Positions 39,261 to 50,580 of a DNA stretch of 64,000 nt are shown one piece after another. Both the position numbers and the translations under genes were made by a program. Below the pieces are notes generated by a model. That model had not been told where the DNA came from. It was given only the letters and a program-made list of their open reading frames with translations, and did no database searches. This DNA is from Acridotheres tristis. Its lineage: Eukaryota > Chordata > Aves > Passeriformes > Sturnidae. Positions within the stretch are counted from its first letter, which is position 1; each line of letters starts with the position of its first letter. Location: NCBI GenBank assembly GCA_037013685.1, contig CM072899.1, positions 6,552,479-6,616,478 of the forward strand. The letters are read 5' to 3'.

Positions 39261-42200
39261 TTTGTGTGGGGATGCTGTCAAGAGGAATAGGAAGAGCACT
39301 CCCAAAAATGAGAATGCCACAATGTGCTTTTACTTCAAAACAGAGTCCTGGATCTGCCCTGTTAGAAAAATCTATCACTGAGACTTGAGTGAAGTATTAT
39401 CTAACCATCTGAGACACAGCCCTATAATTCATGGGTCATTGACACAGTAGAGAAGATCAGTTCTGGCTATTGTAGCAGCAGAGGGACTCTTAATCCATGG
39501 ATTATTAACGTGGAAAATTGAAGGGGCTGTTACAGGCTTGTGGTTTATTAGACTATTGTGGATTTAGAGAGCTTTAATTTGAAGATTATGGACACAATGG
39601 AGTGCAACAGATCCCTTGACAATGTCAGTGGCAAGGCTTTTGTACAGGAGAAAGCTTCTGCCTGAATTCTGTCCTTCCTCATCCCACAGGATACTGCTTA
39701 GGAAAACACTTATGGGGCTGCAATCACCTTTGAAGCTCATTTGATCAAAGCAACTCAGAAACCCACTTCTCTGAAGATAATGTTCCCTCAGCTCTCCAAT
39801 CTGGAAATTATTTTGTTCTAGCAAGGCTTTTCTTGCCAGCACTTGATTTTCATCCCCTGTTGCTGTTTTGTCTTGTAAAAATGTGATGCTCCATCATGTT
39901 TGTATAACATTATTGGGTTCGTGGGTTACTTTGCAGGACAAGTGAGCTCAGTGTGTTATGTGAATAACAAGGAATGAAACCTTGGACCTTCACTAGCAAC
40001 AGCTTTGTGAAATACCCTCCTGCCCCTGATCACCACCTTAAAAGCACAGAGTGAGCTTATCTCTGCTCCCCATCCACCTTGAAGGACTAATAGAGATGTG
40101 AGGAGTTTGTGGGTATGGAGAGGCACAGTGAGACTTGAACACAACCATAGTTCTAAAGACAACAGCCTGCTGCTCTGAAAACCCAGCAGGGAGAGTTTCT
40201 TCCCTGCCCAAGAATGTTGTATGTTGTACTTTTACCCTTCTCTGTCTCAAAAGAAGGGAAGGAAAATGGGAATTGTTACAGAAAACACTGGAGGTTAGGG
40301 TTGAGGGAGACTCAGAACTGGCATTGGGGTAAGCTCTGTAACTGCAGTGTTCCACTGCTCAGCACAGGCATGAACTGGAAACTTTCTTTCTCCATTCTCT
40401 GATTTATGTTGGCAGTACAGAGGAGGAGCTATGAGCAGAGCAGCACAGAGGGGCTGGCTGGATCAAGCTCTTGGCTTGTCTTCTGTGCCCGTGCTCAGCT
40501 CGAGGTGTCTGTGCCTGCACAGGTTGTTCTGCATCTCTTCCATGGCTGTCTGCAGCTGGGGAGTGCACTGAGGAGAGCAGGAAAAGGAGGAGGGAGGAAA
40601 GCCAAAACACCATCTGTGCGGGCAGTGTTTGGTTTGCTGTGCTCTTGTCCAGAAAAAGCACGATTTGTTCATGGAGCTTCTTGCTGCTGGAAGCTGAGGA
40701 AGCCAAAGCATGAATGGGATCAAAAGGAACTGCACAAACCCATGGCTGGCAGCTCATGAATGGCTTTTGAATGATGTCTCAGCCACAATATGGACACCAA
40801 GATTTCTAGCAACACAGAGGACAATGGGAAGAACAGCCATGCTTGTCCTCTTGTCCAGGTTATTTCCCAAAGTTGGATACTTCCTACTTCTATTAGATTT
40901 CATTTTAGGGCCAGACAAAACCTTAAAATCCAGGGGAAGGAAGAAGGCAGCTACACAAAATAAACTACAGTGTGTGTGTGAATTGGGGAACGGGAAGCAA
41001 AAAGGAAGTAGGGAGCTCTCCCAGGCCAAGACAGGTGAACTGAATGCTCCAGTTCCCTGCCCAATATCAGTGAGATAGAGTCACCATCAGCTTGTGACAG
41101 ACAAAGCATGTGCAGGACTTGAGAAGGCAGCTCAAGAATTTCTAGGAACAGCAATGGGCACTGGGACAGTCTCTACCCTCTGATGCTCCAGTGTGTACCC
41201 AAAGGCTTGGTATATACACAAAATCCCGCAGTCATGATTAAATTGTAAGATTGGTTGAGTGATTATTTTAATTGAAAAATATATATTTACTTGAAATATA
41301 CTCCTGTTTCTCAACTATGCTTGTGTTACACATAAGTAGTATAATACACATAAGTACACATAGTACACATAAGTAGTAAGATAGTTTGGTTTATATTTGA
41401 ACAGAAAATGTTTAATATTCAGCATGGGAATAGTTATTTAGTACAAATAACTATTTCTTCAATATTAATTTCCACTTCAAGTATTTACATTTTTTTGCTT
41501 TCCCTCCTTTGCCCTCTTCCATTCCTCTCCCCATCAAAATTTACTTATATTTACCAGGAAATATATGTGGTTTAGAGCAAAGCAAAACAAATGATGGATT
41601 GAGTGTATTTGCAATGCCCTTTGAAAACTGTTCCAGTGTTCAAATACTGCTCAGTTTTAGTCCTCTAAGTATTCTGTGCTTACTGCTGCAACATGTCATC
41701 CTACACAGCCAGGAAGTTGTACAAGATACACAAGAGTCAAGCCAACAGGATAAAATCCAAGTGATATTTTAGCCAGCTTTTGAAACGAGTAGAATTTTGT
41801 GACCCAGAACTCCAGAAATTAATATTATCTCAGCAGTCAAACACAGATGGTCCACATGAAGTTTTCTGTGCAACTTCTAATTTGACATGTAAAACATTTT
41901 GTATAATTTTTTAAAATATACTGTGATTTTGAGCTCTATGCTATTTAATAAGGCACATATTGTTGCAAAGGAACAAAGACCTGAGACATGTTAGGTTCAG
42001 GAACACTGCCAGGTTTAAGCAGCTTTCAGAATTTGTGTAGCCAAAGATACCTGATTTTTTTGACAAGCACTGTACATGCAACTCCATGAAATGGGAGCAC
42101 ACCTTTTAATGGTGATGTGCTGGACACCTGCAAGGAACTCTGAAAAGTTCAGTCACTCTGAAACACTAAACTCTCAAATAGTGGGAAACTTTCCTTTGAT

Positions 42201-43589
42201 TTCAGCAGATGTCTCCCACAAGTATGCAAGAAAATGTTTGTCTTTATATTATCAGCAGTTTTTATATTACAAAATAGCCAAAGGTCAGAATTTCATTTTC
42301 TCTCGGGCATGGTGCTGAATGAACAATAGCTGAATAACTGTATTTGGATTCAGTCACTGATTGCACTCCCTCAAGATATTCTCACAATCACTTATTCTTC
42401 CATTTCTGCCCAGTAAAGTGGCTGGAGTTTGGTAAAGCTGGAGTCAAAGGGGTGTGTGAGGTAAAAATACAACTGAGGTAGGTGAGAGGTTCTACTGGTG
42501 AGAATATGAAGGAAGGAAAGACATGGAGCTCCCGGAGCTCGGGGCATCACCCTGCCTGTGAGAGGATTGGAAAACAATGCATATTTTGGCCTTTTGGTTG
42601 CTAATGTTCAGAGCAGAATTCCATCCTAATTTCAAGTGTTTTGCTAGCAGATGAAGCTTTTCTACTGAAATGTAGGAAACAGAATGGTTGTGTTTGATAG
42701 TCATGTTCAGAGGGGATCCCTGGGCTGCTGTCAAACACTCCATGCTCTGTGGGGAATAGGAGCTCCCATTGCCATTGCCATGTGTGAATAACACTGTCTG
42801 GGCAACCGTATGGAATTACTCCTACTCAGGCTACTGCTCTCCTCTGTCTGGTGGCCTTCCTGTACAGCAAGGTCACACAGGGAGCCATCAGGTGACTGCT
42901 GTCACTGACTCAGAGCAAGCCTGGCCACTTCTCCTCCTCAGCTTTGGCAAGATAACCATCTCTGCTGGGAAGAGCCAAGGTGGGGATCTCTTTCTTTACT
43001 TGATCAAAGCAATTCAATTACCTCCTTTTAGAGCTTTATATATTAGCATCACATAACATCTCTTTTCACTTAACTGCTCCAGCCATTCATTATCCACTCA
43101 GATGGAACCTGGCAGAGCTTCCTGTATTCAAGTTTTTTTGGATCAGTAGTTATATCTGTTATTGGTCCAGAAAACATCAGCTTTCATCTGAGCTCTCCCT
43201 TGCATGGACCTTTTCCTTTCAAACCAAAATTTTTGTTTAAATATTTAAACATTTATTTATTTAAGTAGCAAACACATGCATCCTCTACTCTTGTCAAATT
43301 TCACTAGGCTGCATTTCTCTGGCTTTGCTTGTTGTCTTATGGCTCAGCAGATAATGCATTAATGACCTGTACAAAGCCCCAGCAGGATATATCCTAGGGA
43401 GAAAATGGACAATGTCTGGATTTCTCAGTAGTCCTTCATTTGGAAATGTTACTCAGAAAGATGTTATGACTCCCATGAAAGAAATTCAGCTGCTCCTTTG
43501 CAGATACTACATGGAAAGATCTTCCATCTTCACTTGCCTTGACTCAAAAGTTGCTGGTGTTTCCTAGAGGAGCACTAAGCTCTGTGTTT
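39261..43589. other. Intergenic; minisatellite-like tract, no gene seen
   Basis: No gene is supported. Almost exactly overlapping open frames of 117 codons lie on both strands at 40404-40759; this is a low-stop patch and not evidence of coding. A short tandem tract of acacataagta units lies at 41328-41379. Confidence 0.65.
41328..41379 (+). repeat. Short degenerate tandem repeat (acacataagta units)
   Basis: About four copies of an acacataagta/agtagta-type unit occur in roughly 50 bases with small indels between copies. This is likely a young slippage-generated minisatellite. Confidence 0.85.
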
Positions 43590-43710
43590 GTTAGTCCAAT
43601 AAATGGCCGTCACTTAATGCTCCAACCAATCCTCCCAGCAATTACAATCAGCAGGGTTCCCATGCTGTGCATCAGTGACGGCTCCTGAACTTGCTTCAGT
43701 AACTTCCCAT
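43590..43710. other. Candidate conserved noncoding element
   Basis: Short unique segment containing CCAAT-type words (gtccaataaatgg, ccaaccaatcc) and an ATTACAATCA core. It is repeat-free, but the conserved-element call rests on texture only. Confidence 0.2.
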
Positions 43711-44995
43711 GAGTTAACACAGCTGAAGCAGACAAGTCAAACTACAATTACTTAGTTTTGTTGGGGGATTTTGAAGCCTGGTTTCCTAAAGAGATTTCCA
43801 CCAACACACTGTAAGTCTCTACACCTGAATATGTTGTTAAGTTCTATACAAATTTGACAGACAGCTAGGTATGTCAGCAATAGCAAGATAAGCCACTGAG
43901 GAGAGATTAAATCCGTGCCACTCAATCAGGAACAAAAGTTGACCTGTAATCTCAAGTAAATCTCCAAATCCCTCAGACTACTCATAGGAAAAGCATTCCT
44001 GCTATAGGAGATGTTCTGACTTGGGATTTGTGTGTTACTACCCAGAGACTGGCCCAGCCCTGAACCAGGGAGCCAAAGGAAACAAGGCTTTGCAGCTTCT
44101 GTTGCTCACAGATTGGCTTCTTGTTAAACTCCCTCCTAATTTCACTGTCAGAGATGCGTGTGAACTTTTGGGCTTTTGTTTTAAATACACAAAGGTGTTT
44201 TTTCCATTAAATATTGTGTAACTGTGCTGGGAGGTGCATTTCCAGTACTTTCTTTAGTAATAATTCTTGAGCACGGATGGGAAACCGAACCTGAGGGCAG
44301 GGAATGCAGAAAGCGTTATTGCATTAAAGAGAGGTTGGTAGGCTGAGAACATCTCTGTGTGGGACCATGACTTGTAGAAAATCAAAATATAAATGTGCCA
44401 GATTCATATAACGTGGTGCAATGACTTCATGATCCCAGAACCCTGCCTGGGACGTTTACATTTGGACCACAGTGGTCCTGTGAGGAATGCTGATAGAACT
44501 GTGAGTTCCTGACAGGGCTCAGGTCAGTTGTGTGGTAGGGGGCTGATTTTCAGCTCTGTGTGTTTAGTAGACCCTCATGACCAACTGCACACCCTGTCAG
44601 TGCTGAGTAAAGGTGCTGGAGCTGAGCCCTGCTTTCCTGTGTGAAGCTTTCCTCCAAATCTGCAGCAGCATTTCCTGCTCAGTGGAAAAGAAGGAAAACA
44701 GTGATGCTGTCTAGGCTCTGGGTAGCATTGCCCATGTGAGGACAGTGGTTCTGATGATAAATATTTCATAGGTCGTTCATGTCTGATAAAGGTGAGCAGC
44801 AATACATTAAACTTTTCATATTCCTTCATCTATCTCCTTTTTTCAATGACTTGTTTTCTGGAGTGCCTCACTCTCCTGATCCTTCCTGGTGAGGAAGGAA
44901 ATCACTGTTTTTGACATTTTCTAAATAGGAAGAGCCAAGACAGAGAAAACTTCATCTGCTGAAGCAAATTAGGAGAGAAAGAGGCACACAGGTAA

Positions 44996-45027
44996 ATTCT
45001 CAGAATTCCCCCAAGAATTCTGAGAAT
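44996..45027. repeat. Perfect inverted repeat, 13-bp arms, 6-nt loop
   Basis: The left arm attctcagaattc (44996-45008) is exactly complementary to the right arm gaattctgagaat (45015-45027), with the loop ccccaa between them. Each arm contains an EcoRI-type gaattc palindrome, so several alternative foldings exist. No U-tract follows and this is animal DNA, so it is not a bacterial-type terminator. Confidence 0.95.
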
Positions 45028-45297
45028 CAAGTATTAAAGAAATTCCTATAAGTTTTCTATTTACATCTTTTCTAACCTAAATCCCTCTGAATGTCTGGTA
45101 CTAACTCATCTACCCATGGTTACAGAAAGAATTTGAGTATCATGGGAAACTGATCCTTTTCCAATAACAAAACCAGGGTTTAGTTGCTGTCTTCTCCATC
45201 TCACTGCATTCTGCATTCTGGAGAGCTTGCCAGCTTGAACTGGACACTTTATTTTCGGAGGGAAACTCTCAAACTGCTTTGCATCAGGAACAATTTA

Positions 45298-45420
45298 TAT
45301 GTATACCTGTATATTATACCTGTATATTAGTATATAGAAGTGTATCTATATAAACATACATAGTGTGTGTATGCATATATGTGTGTACAAAATACATTTA
45401 TAGTACTAAGAAAATAAGAA
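45298..45420 (+). repeat. TA/TG-rich simple repeat region
   Basis: Alternating TA and TG steps, including two tandem copies of tatacctgtatatta with a 13-base period (45302 and 45315), then a short (tg)n and tatg-rich tail. This is typical microsatellite-like DNA. Confidence 0.85.
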
Positions 45421-48400
45421 ATGAGAGAGAAGTTATGAGATTCCAAATTCTCATCCAGGGGAGAATGACACCTGTTGCCAGTGGCTTATGAAAACCTTTG
45501 AAGAGTGAATGCTGCATTGCACTACATTCCTCACAAAACTTAAGGATGGTAAATGAACACTAGTAAATTCTGAGTAGCTTTTTTCTTTTTTAACTTTATT
45601 TTCCCAGTAAACTCCCTCCTACCAGAAGTTCAGCTGGGACTGCTTACTTAAATTTATTTTGCTTAAAACAGGAACTGAGATTTAAAACCATTATTAATAA
45701 ACAGTTTATTTTTTACTGTGAGGCATCCAACCTAAATCATAAGTTATTGTCCACTTAATTAAAGACACTCACCTTTCCAGCTCTTGTTCTAATCAGCTCA
45801 ATCTAAAGCAAATAAATTCAGTGCTTTGCCAGTTCTGTCAAGGACTTTGGTGTGCAAGGAGTGTCAGGGCCTCACCACTCCAGGTGTCACTGGGCTCTGT
45901 TGGAGCTGATTTTCAGAGGCCCTGGGACATCCTTGAACTTCTGGGAACTCTGACTCTTCATCAGCAGATTGTCTAAGATATGGACTTACATGCCTGATCA
46001 ACAGAGTGAGCTCACCCCTTGTCTTTATTTTTTTCTTTTTTTCCTTGAATCCAAGAGTGGATCTGTGAGAAATTAAAATAACTTGGCCACAGCTATCCTG
46101 GAAGAGCAAGTCTGCCATTGATGTAGCCAGCAACTTGCTCAACGACCCTTCAAGCTAACACAGATACAAGATCATTTTCTATGAAATGGAGGGGGATGTT
46201 TCAGGCAGCTGGTTGGAGAGAGGAGAATGTCTATGACTACCATTCATAGCAAAAAAAAAAATTCTCATTTTCAGTCTTTTCTACAGCTGACTCTGTAAAC
46301 CTCCTGAGTTCAGGAGTAACCAGATGAGTCCATGGAAAACAATTCTACTCAGAGCTAGGAGATACAAATAGGAAGATATCACCCTGACCCCAGAAATTAC
46401 TCATGAAGTTTGTTAGAGAGGCTTCAGGAGAAATGAGATGGGAAGCAGAAGATAAAAGTAGCTGGAAATGTCTGGGTTGGTAAAATTCACCCTGCTTCTG
46501 GGGTAGCCTGCAAAAGAGGGGACAATGGGTTAACCTTTGTTTATAGAGATGTGTCAAAGGTGTGAATTCCTCTTCTCTGCATCTCACCCTTCACTGACTT
46601 CTGTTCCCAGTCCTGGTATGCTCCAATGGCATCTGATGTGATTCCTTGAGAGAGAGCCTATGATGTCTGCAGACAGGAGAAACCACAACATGGCAGGAAT
46701 TACAGGTAGGTAAGTATTATTCTGAAATCACACAGAATTTGACCAGCCAACTCTCTCTGTTGTCTACTCTGTCAGGCCCCAGAAAGCTGCCTTGATCCTC
46801 CGTGTTTGTATGGGAGGGCAGACAGAAAAGGGATGAAAGGCTCCTTTTGTAATGTCTTTTCAAGCATCTAAGCCATCTCTGCTGACCAAGTCACCACTTC
46901 AGTGACGACATCATCTGCCCAGTGACATTACCACTGGTTTGCAGTGTGATAACACTTCCCAGAAAGGGAAATTTAATCTACTGGATTACTTTTACTGAGT
47001 AACTGGGGCAAAACATACAAACAGGGAAATTTTGCAAGGCCAGAGTTTGTTTTTACTTATGACATCCTTTAAAACAAAGGTTAACCTTCTGCTCAGAGAA
47101 TTCCTTGTAGGGCTAAGGTTCAAAACTGAAAGTAGCAGCCCAGCAGAAGTGTGTAGCAGTAGATGTGACTGGGAATTGTGTAGCAAGTTGGAGGTTATGA
47201 TAAATCTGAATTCTTATGAGAATATATGAGGGCTGGGGTGCTGCTATTTTGGGTTAGTTTCTCACTTTATTAATTTTTAATATTACTTACTATTGCAGTT
47301 GAATGCTTTGCAGTTTATTCTTTATTTAAAAAACCTTTTTAGGTTGGAGAGAGGCAGAAGAGAATGATAAATGCAGCCTGGGAGACTGTACCAAACTCCT
47401 CCCTTCTCAGAGGTAGATGTCATCTGAGCTGGTTTGGGATTTTTCCCCTTAGCAGCTCTGTCCAGGGTCCAGGTTCCCATGAAGCAGAACCATTAACTAA
47501 AGCCTGAGAGTGCTGGACCAGGGACATTCTCTGCAGAATGGCCTTTCATGCACTGCAGCTAAACTGGAGCTGCTGCCACTTTACTGCATTGGGTCCTGTG
47601 TTTTTGGATTTAACTTCATTTTCTACTACAGGCCTCCTGGTATGTAAGAAAGCAAATTCAAGCTTGTTGCTGTGTTGAGTGAGGCAAACTTGCAGGGGGA
47701 AATTCTCCTCCTCCTGTAGTTCATGATGTTCTTCTAAACTATTTATAAATGGGTCTGCTGCAGCCAGTGTTTGCATTTGGACAGCCTTGCTGTTCTCATT
47801 TTCAAGGCTTCTCTCAGATCTGAAATAAAGGTCAGGTTGACTCCCCTCATTTGAAATAAGAGAGGAAGAAAGTTAACCCTGTAAGCAGGTGGCTCTAATG
47901 CAGTAATTCTCAGAAAAATGAGTAGATCTTCCTCTCCCTTTGGCTCCATTTTAATTTCTCTGCCCTCTTCATTAGCTGATGATAGTTCTAACTTCCTGCA
48001 TTCTTTTAAAGAGATCCCCCTGCAAATCATCATCTGGGATTCATGAATTTCAGAGATCTGGTAAGCAGCACAAATCACACGCTTCTGGCCTGCACTTGCC
48101 AGAAGCCCTGGATAAGTTTTCAGCTGAGTTTATGTTTCACCTCCCTCCACTCTACACAACGATAATATATGGATCCATTTTTCCCAAAAAAGCTTGCACC
48201 AAAATCAAACAATCCACTTCATGAAGGATTATTTTTTTGCTGATTGAGAGGTGTTTGGAGATGACAGGCATCTGATCTCATCTTAAGCCTTAAATTGCTG
48301 TAAACCCTGTATTGGTTTACTTTTTACTTTAGCTAAATAAGATATTATCCTGCCTCAGAGTTAACACTTTCCAAGCTTGCCTCAGCTGAGTGTTGCACAC

Positions 48401-49208
48401 CAAAGGCATCATTATCTACCATTACTGGACAAGGCACTGCACAGAGCCACCAATTCACATGTGACACAGCTAAAACACAAAATAGGATTACATGGCTCAT
48501 AAGGCAGGAGAAGGAAAACCAGCCAGTTAAGCAGCCTTTAAGTTGTATTATGTACATGTAACAAGCATTTTGCTTCTGTATGGGGCCCTTGAAGGGCAGG
48601 TAAAATACTGAAACAGCCTGAGATGCTGTGTTGTGTGTATGGACAAAGGATGCCAGGTCTTGTCATCTTCCAGATGTTGCTGTCCAAAGGCTGCAGTAAG
48701 AAGGGTGTCAGTGCATATTTACTTCAGTAAGGACCTCAGTGGAGGTCAGTCTATATCTGAATGAAGAAAATGAATGAGGGTGTGAAAAAATTCACCTCTG
48801 AAATGGAAAACACTTGTTTTTTTTTTTAATGTTAATATTCAAGAGCACCTTACCCTCCTTTATCCCCAGGAGCTGTCTTAGCAGTCTCCTTCAGAATACA
48901 TTATCTTTGACTCAAGTGGTACATTTATTTTGGGATGGATTGCTAATAAATAGAGGTTTCTAGGTGTTCTGAATGCAGGGAATGTAATTGGTAGGTAGGT
49001 ACATTATGAACCTAGCCAAAAAAGACTTACAAGACTAAATATTGTTTTATTGCCTATTTAAGACTTTGAAATGAAATGTTTGTATAAAAGAAGGTGCATT
49101 ATCCCAAGACAGTGGTTTTATTTGTGCTATTACTTAATACAGTGTTACAAACACCCAAGAGGTCTCTGTAAACTTTTTGACTGAGCTGTGAATTGAGGCC
49201 AAGGTGAA

Positions 49209-49626
49209 TATCATGGTTTGACACTGGCCAAATGCCAGGCACCCACCAGAGTCGTTCACTTAATTTCTTCTGCTACAGCTGGGCAGAGGAGAGGAGAAAA
49301 GAAAGAAAAGAATTAATGAAGGGTTCACGAGTGGAGATAAGGATTGGGAACAAAACACATTACCATGTGCCATGCTAGGGATGGCCCCGGCAGTGGCACC
49401 TCACCAATCCTGGAAAAAAACTGCTCATGTGATGTGATTTTCTTCATAAATGTCATCACAGAGGCATTACCAACCTCTCCAATGGGCCAGCAGCATGTCC
49501 ATCTTCAGAGCCATCAGAGGTTGGCTCTGTTGGACATGGTGGACTCTTCCAGCAGCTTCTCACAGAAGCCACCCCTGTGGCCCTCCCCTGCTACCAAAAA
49601 CCAACAGGCTGTGCCAAACCAACACA
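49209..49626 (-). mobile_element. Solo LTR of a songbird endogenous retrovirus
   Basis: Read on the minus strand, the element begins tgtgttggtttggcacagcc. It continues with the blocks 'ttttggtagcagggg', 'ggggtggcttctgtgagaag', 'gtccaacagagccaacctct' and 'aatgcctctgtgatgacatt', and ends near 'ggtgggtgcctggcatttgg' and 'ccagtgtcaaaccatgata'. From memory these match, in order, an LTR that is very common in passerine genomes. Ends are TG...TA, probably a mutated TG...CA. Flanks are gtgaa (49204-49208) and atgaa (49627-49631), a five-base duplication with one mismatch, which would fit an ERVL-like integration. No internal gag/pol/env sequence adjoins it, so it is a recombined solo LTR. The exact family name is not assigned. 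Confidence 0.85.
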
Positions 49627-49815
49627 ATGAATTTCTCCCAGTAAGTCCCAATCTCTAGATAAAGATGTTCCTCTTAAGGAAGTGCCCTGGTCAAAATAGC
49701 TAGAAGTGTTCTGATCAATAACAGAGCTACTCTGTATGCATTTTGACAGATGTATGAGTTTTTACCCACCGGTAACACATGTAGGTATCATTTCTTTTAG
49801 CACAGAAGCAGCAAA

Positions 49816-49832
49816 TAATTAATTAATTAATT
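49816..49832 (+). repeat. (TAAT)n microsatellite
   Basis: About four tandem copies of the tetranucleotide taat. Confidence 0.9.
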
Positions 49833-50530
49833 ACCACCATTCTCCTTGAGTGTGTTCAGCTGCTGCTTGTTGTGAACATCCCATGGGCTCTGGGGGGTGG
49901 TTTCTGTGCAGGCAGTGGCTGTTACCCTGGCAAGTGTTCACCCACTGTTTAGAAATCGAATTTTCTCTGCTGGTATGTGAAAAATTGCATGGCATTCTTG
50001 TCACAAAATTCCTTTTCTAGTCTTCCTGTGTTTTCACAATTCTCTTTGGCACAGCAATTATTATTGTACCAGCTGCAATGCTTGCAAAAGCATTGATCAT
50101 AATGAAACCTTGGTAGGCATCTTGTGAAATCCCAGCATTGGTGAGTATGGACCCCACCAGAGCTTTTATTATAGATTTTGCTAATTCATTGGGGTATGCA
50201 TGTGAAGACTTTGATGTCATCTACTTCACATGCTATACCCAAGTAAATTGCCATAATTATTTACCTATGAACCATGATTTTTTAATCTAGAAAAGTGTAG
50301 TTTGTGGCTGATGTTTCGGGATGAACTGCTCAATGTGTTCTCCAAATTGCTTGGCACCTTGGTTGAATCACACAGGTTTTGTACATCACTGAAAAAAAGC
50401 AAACTTATAAAACACTGTTAATGAGAACTAGCTCAGTTTCAACAGCTGTTTTAATTATTACCTAATTATTTGTTTTACGATATTGTCATTTCAAATTTAA
50501 TTTTTGTATCTCTATTTCAAGTACAGAGAC

Positions 50531-50580
50531 TATTTATATTTATATTTATGTTTAAATTTATATTTATATTTATAATTTAT
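50531..50580 (+). repeat. (TATTTA)n AT-rich repeat
   Basis: Repeated tatttatatttat units with one tttaaa interruption, inside a longer AT-rich segment. Confidence 0.9.

Larger units (their letters stand above)
43711..49208. other. Intergenic; hairpin and TA-rich repeat, no gene seen
   Basis: No gene is supported. The stretch contains a perfect inverted repeat at 44996-45027 and a TA/TG-rich simple-repeat region at 45298-45420. Confidence 0.65.

Noticed and set aside
40404..40759. 117-codon open frames on both strands over almost the same interval
   Set aside because: Mirror frames like this arise where stop codons are scarce on both strands; no family match, splice sites or codon pattern supports either one.
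42529..42543. gagctcccggagctc palindrome
   Set aside because: Seven-base arms around a single base occur by chance; no other signal surrounds it.
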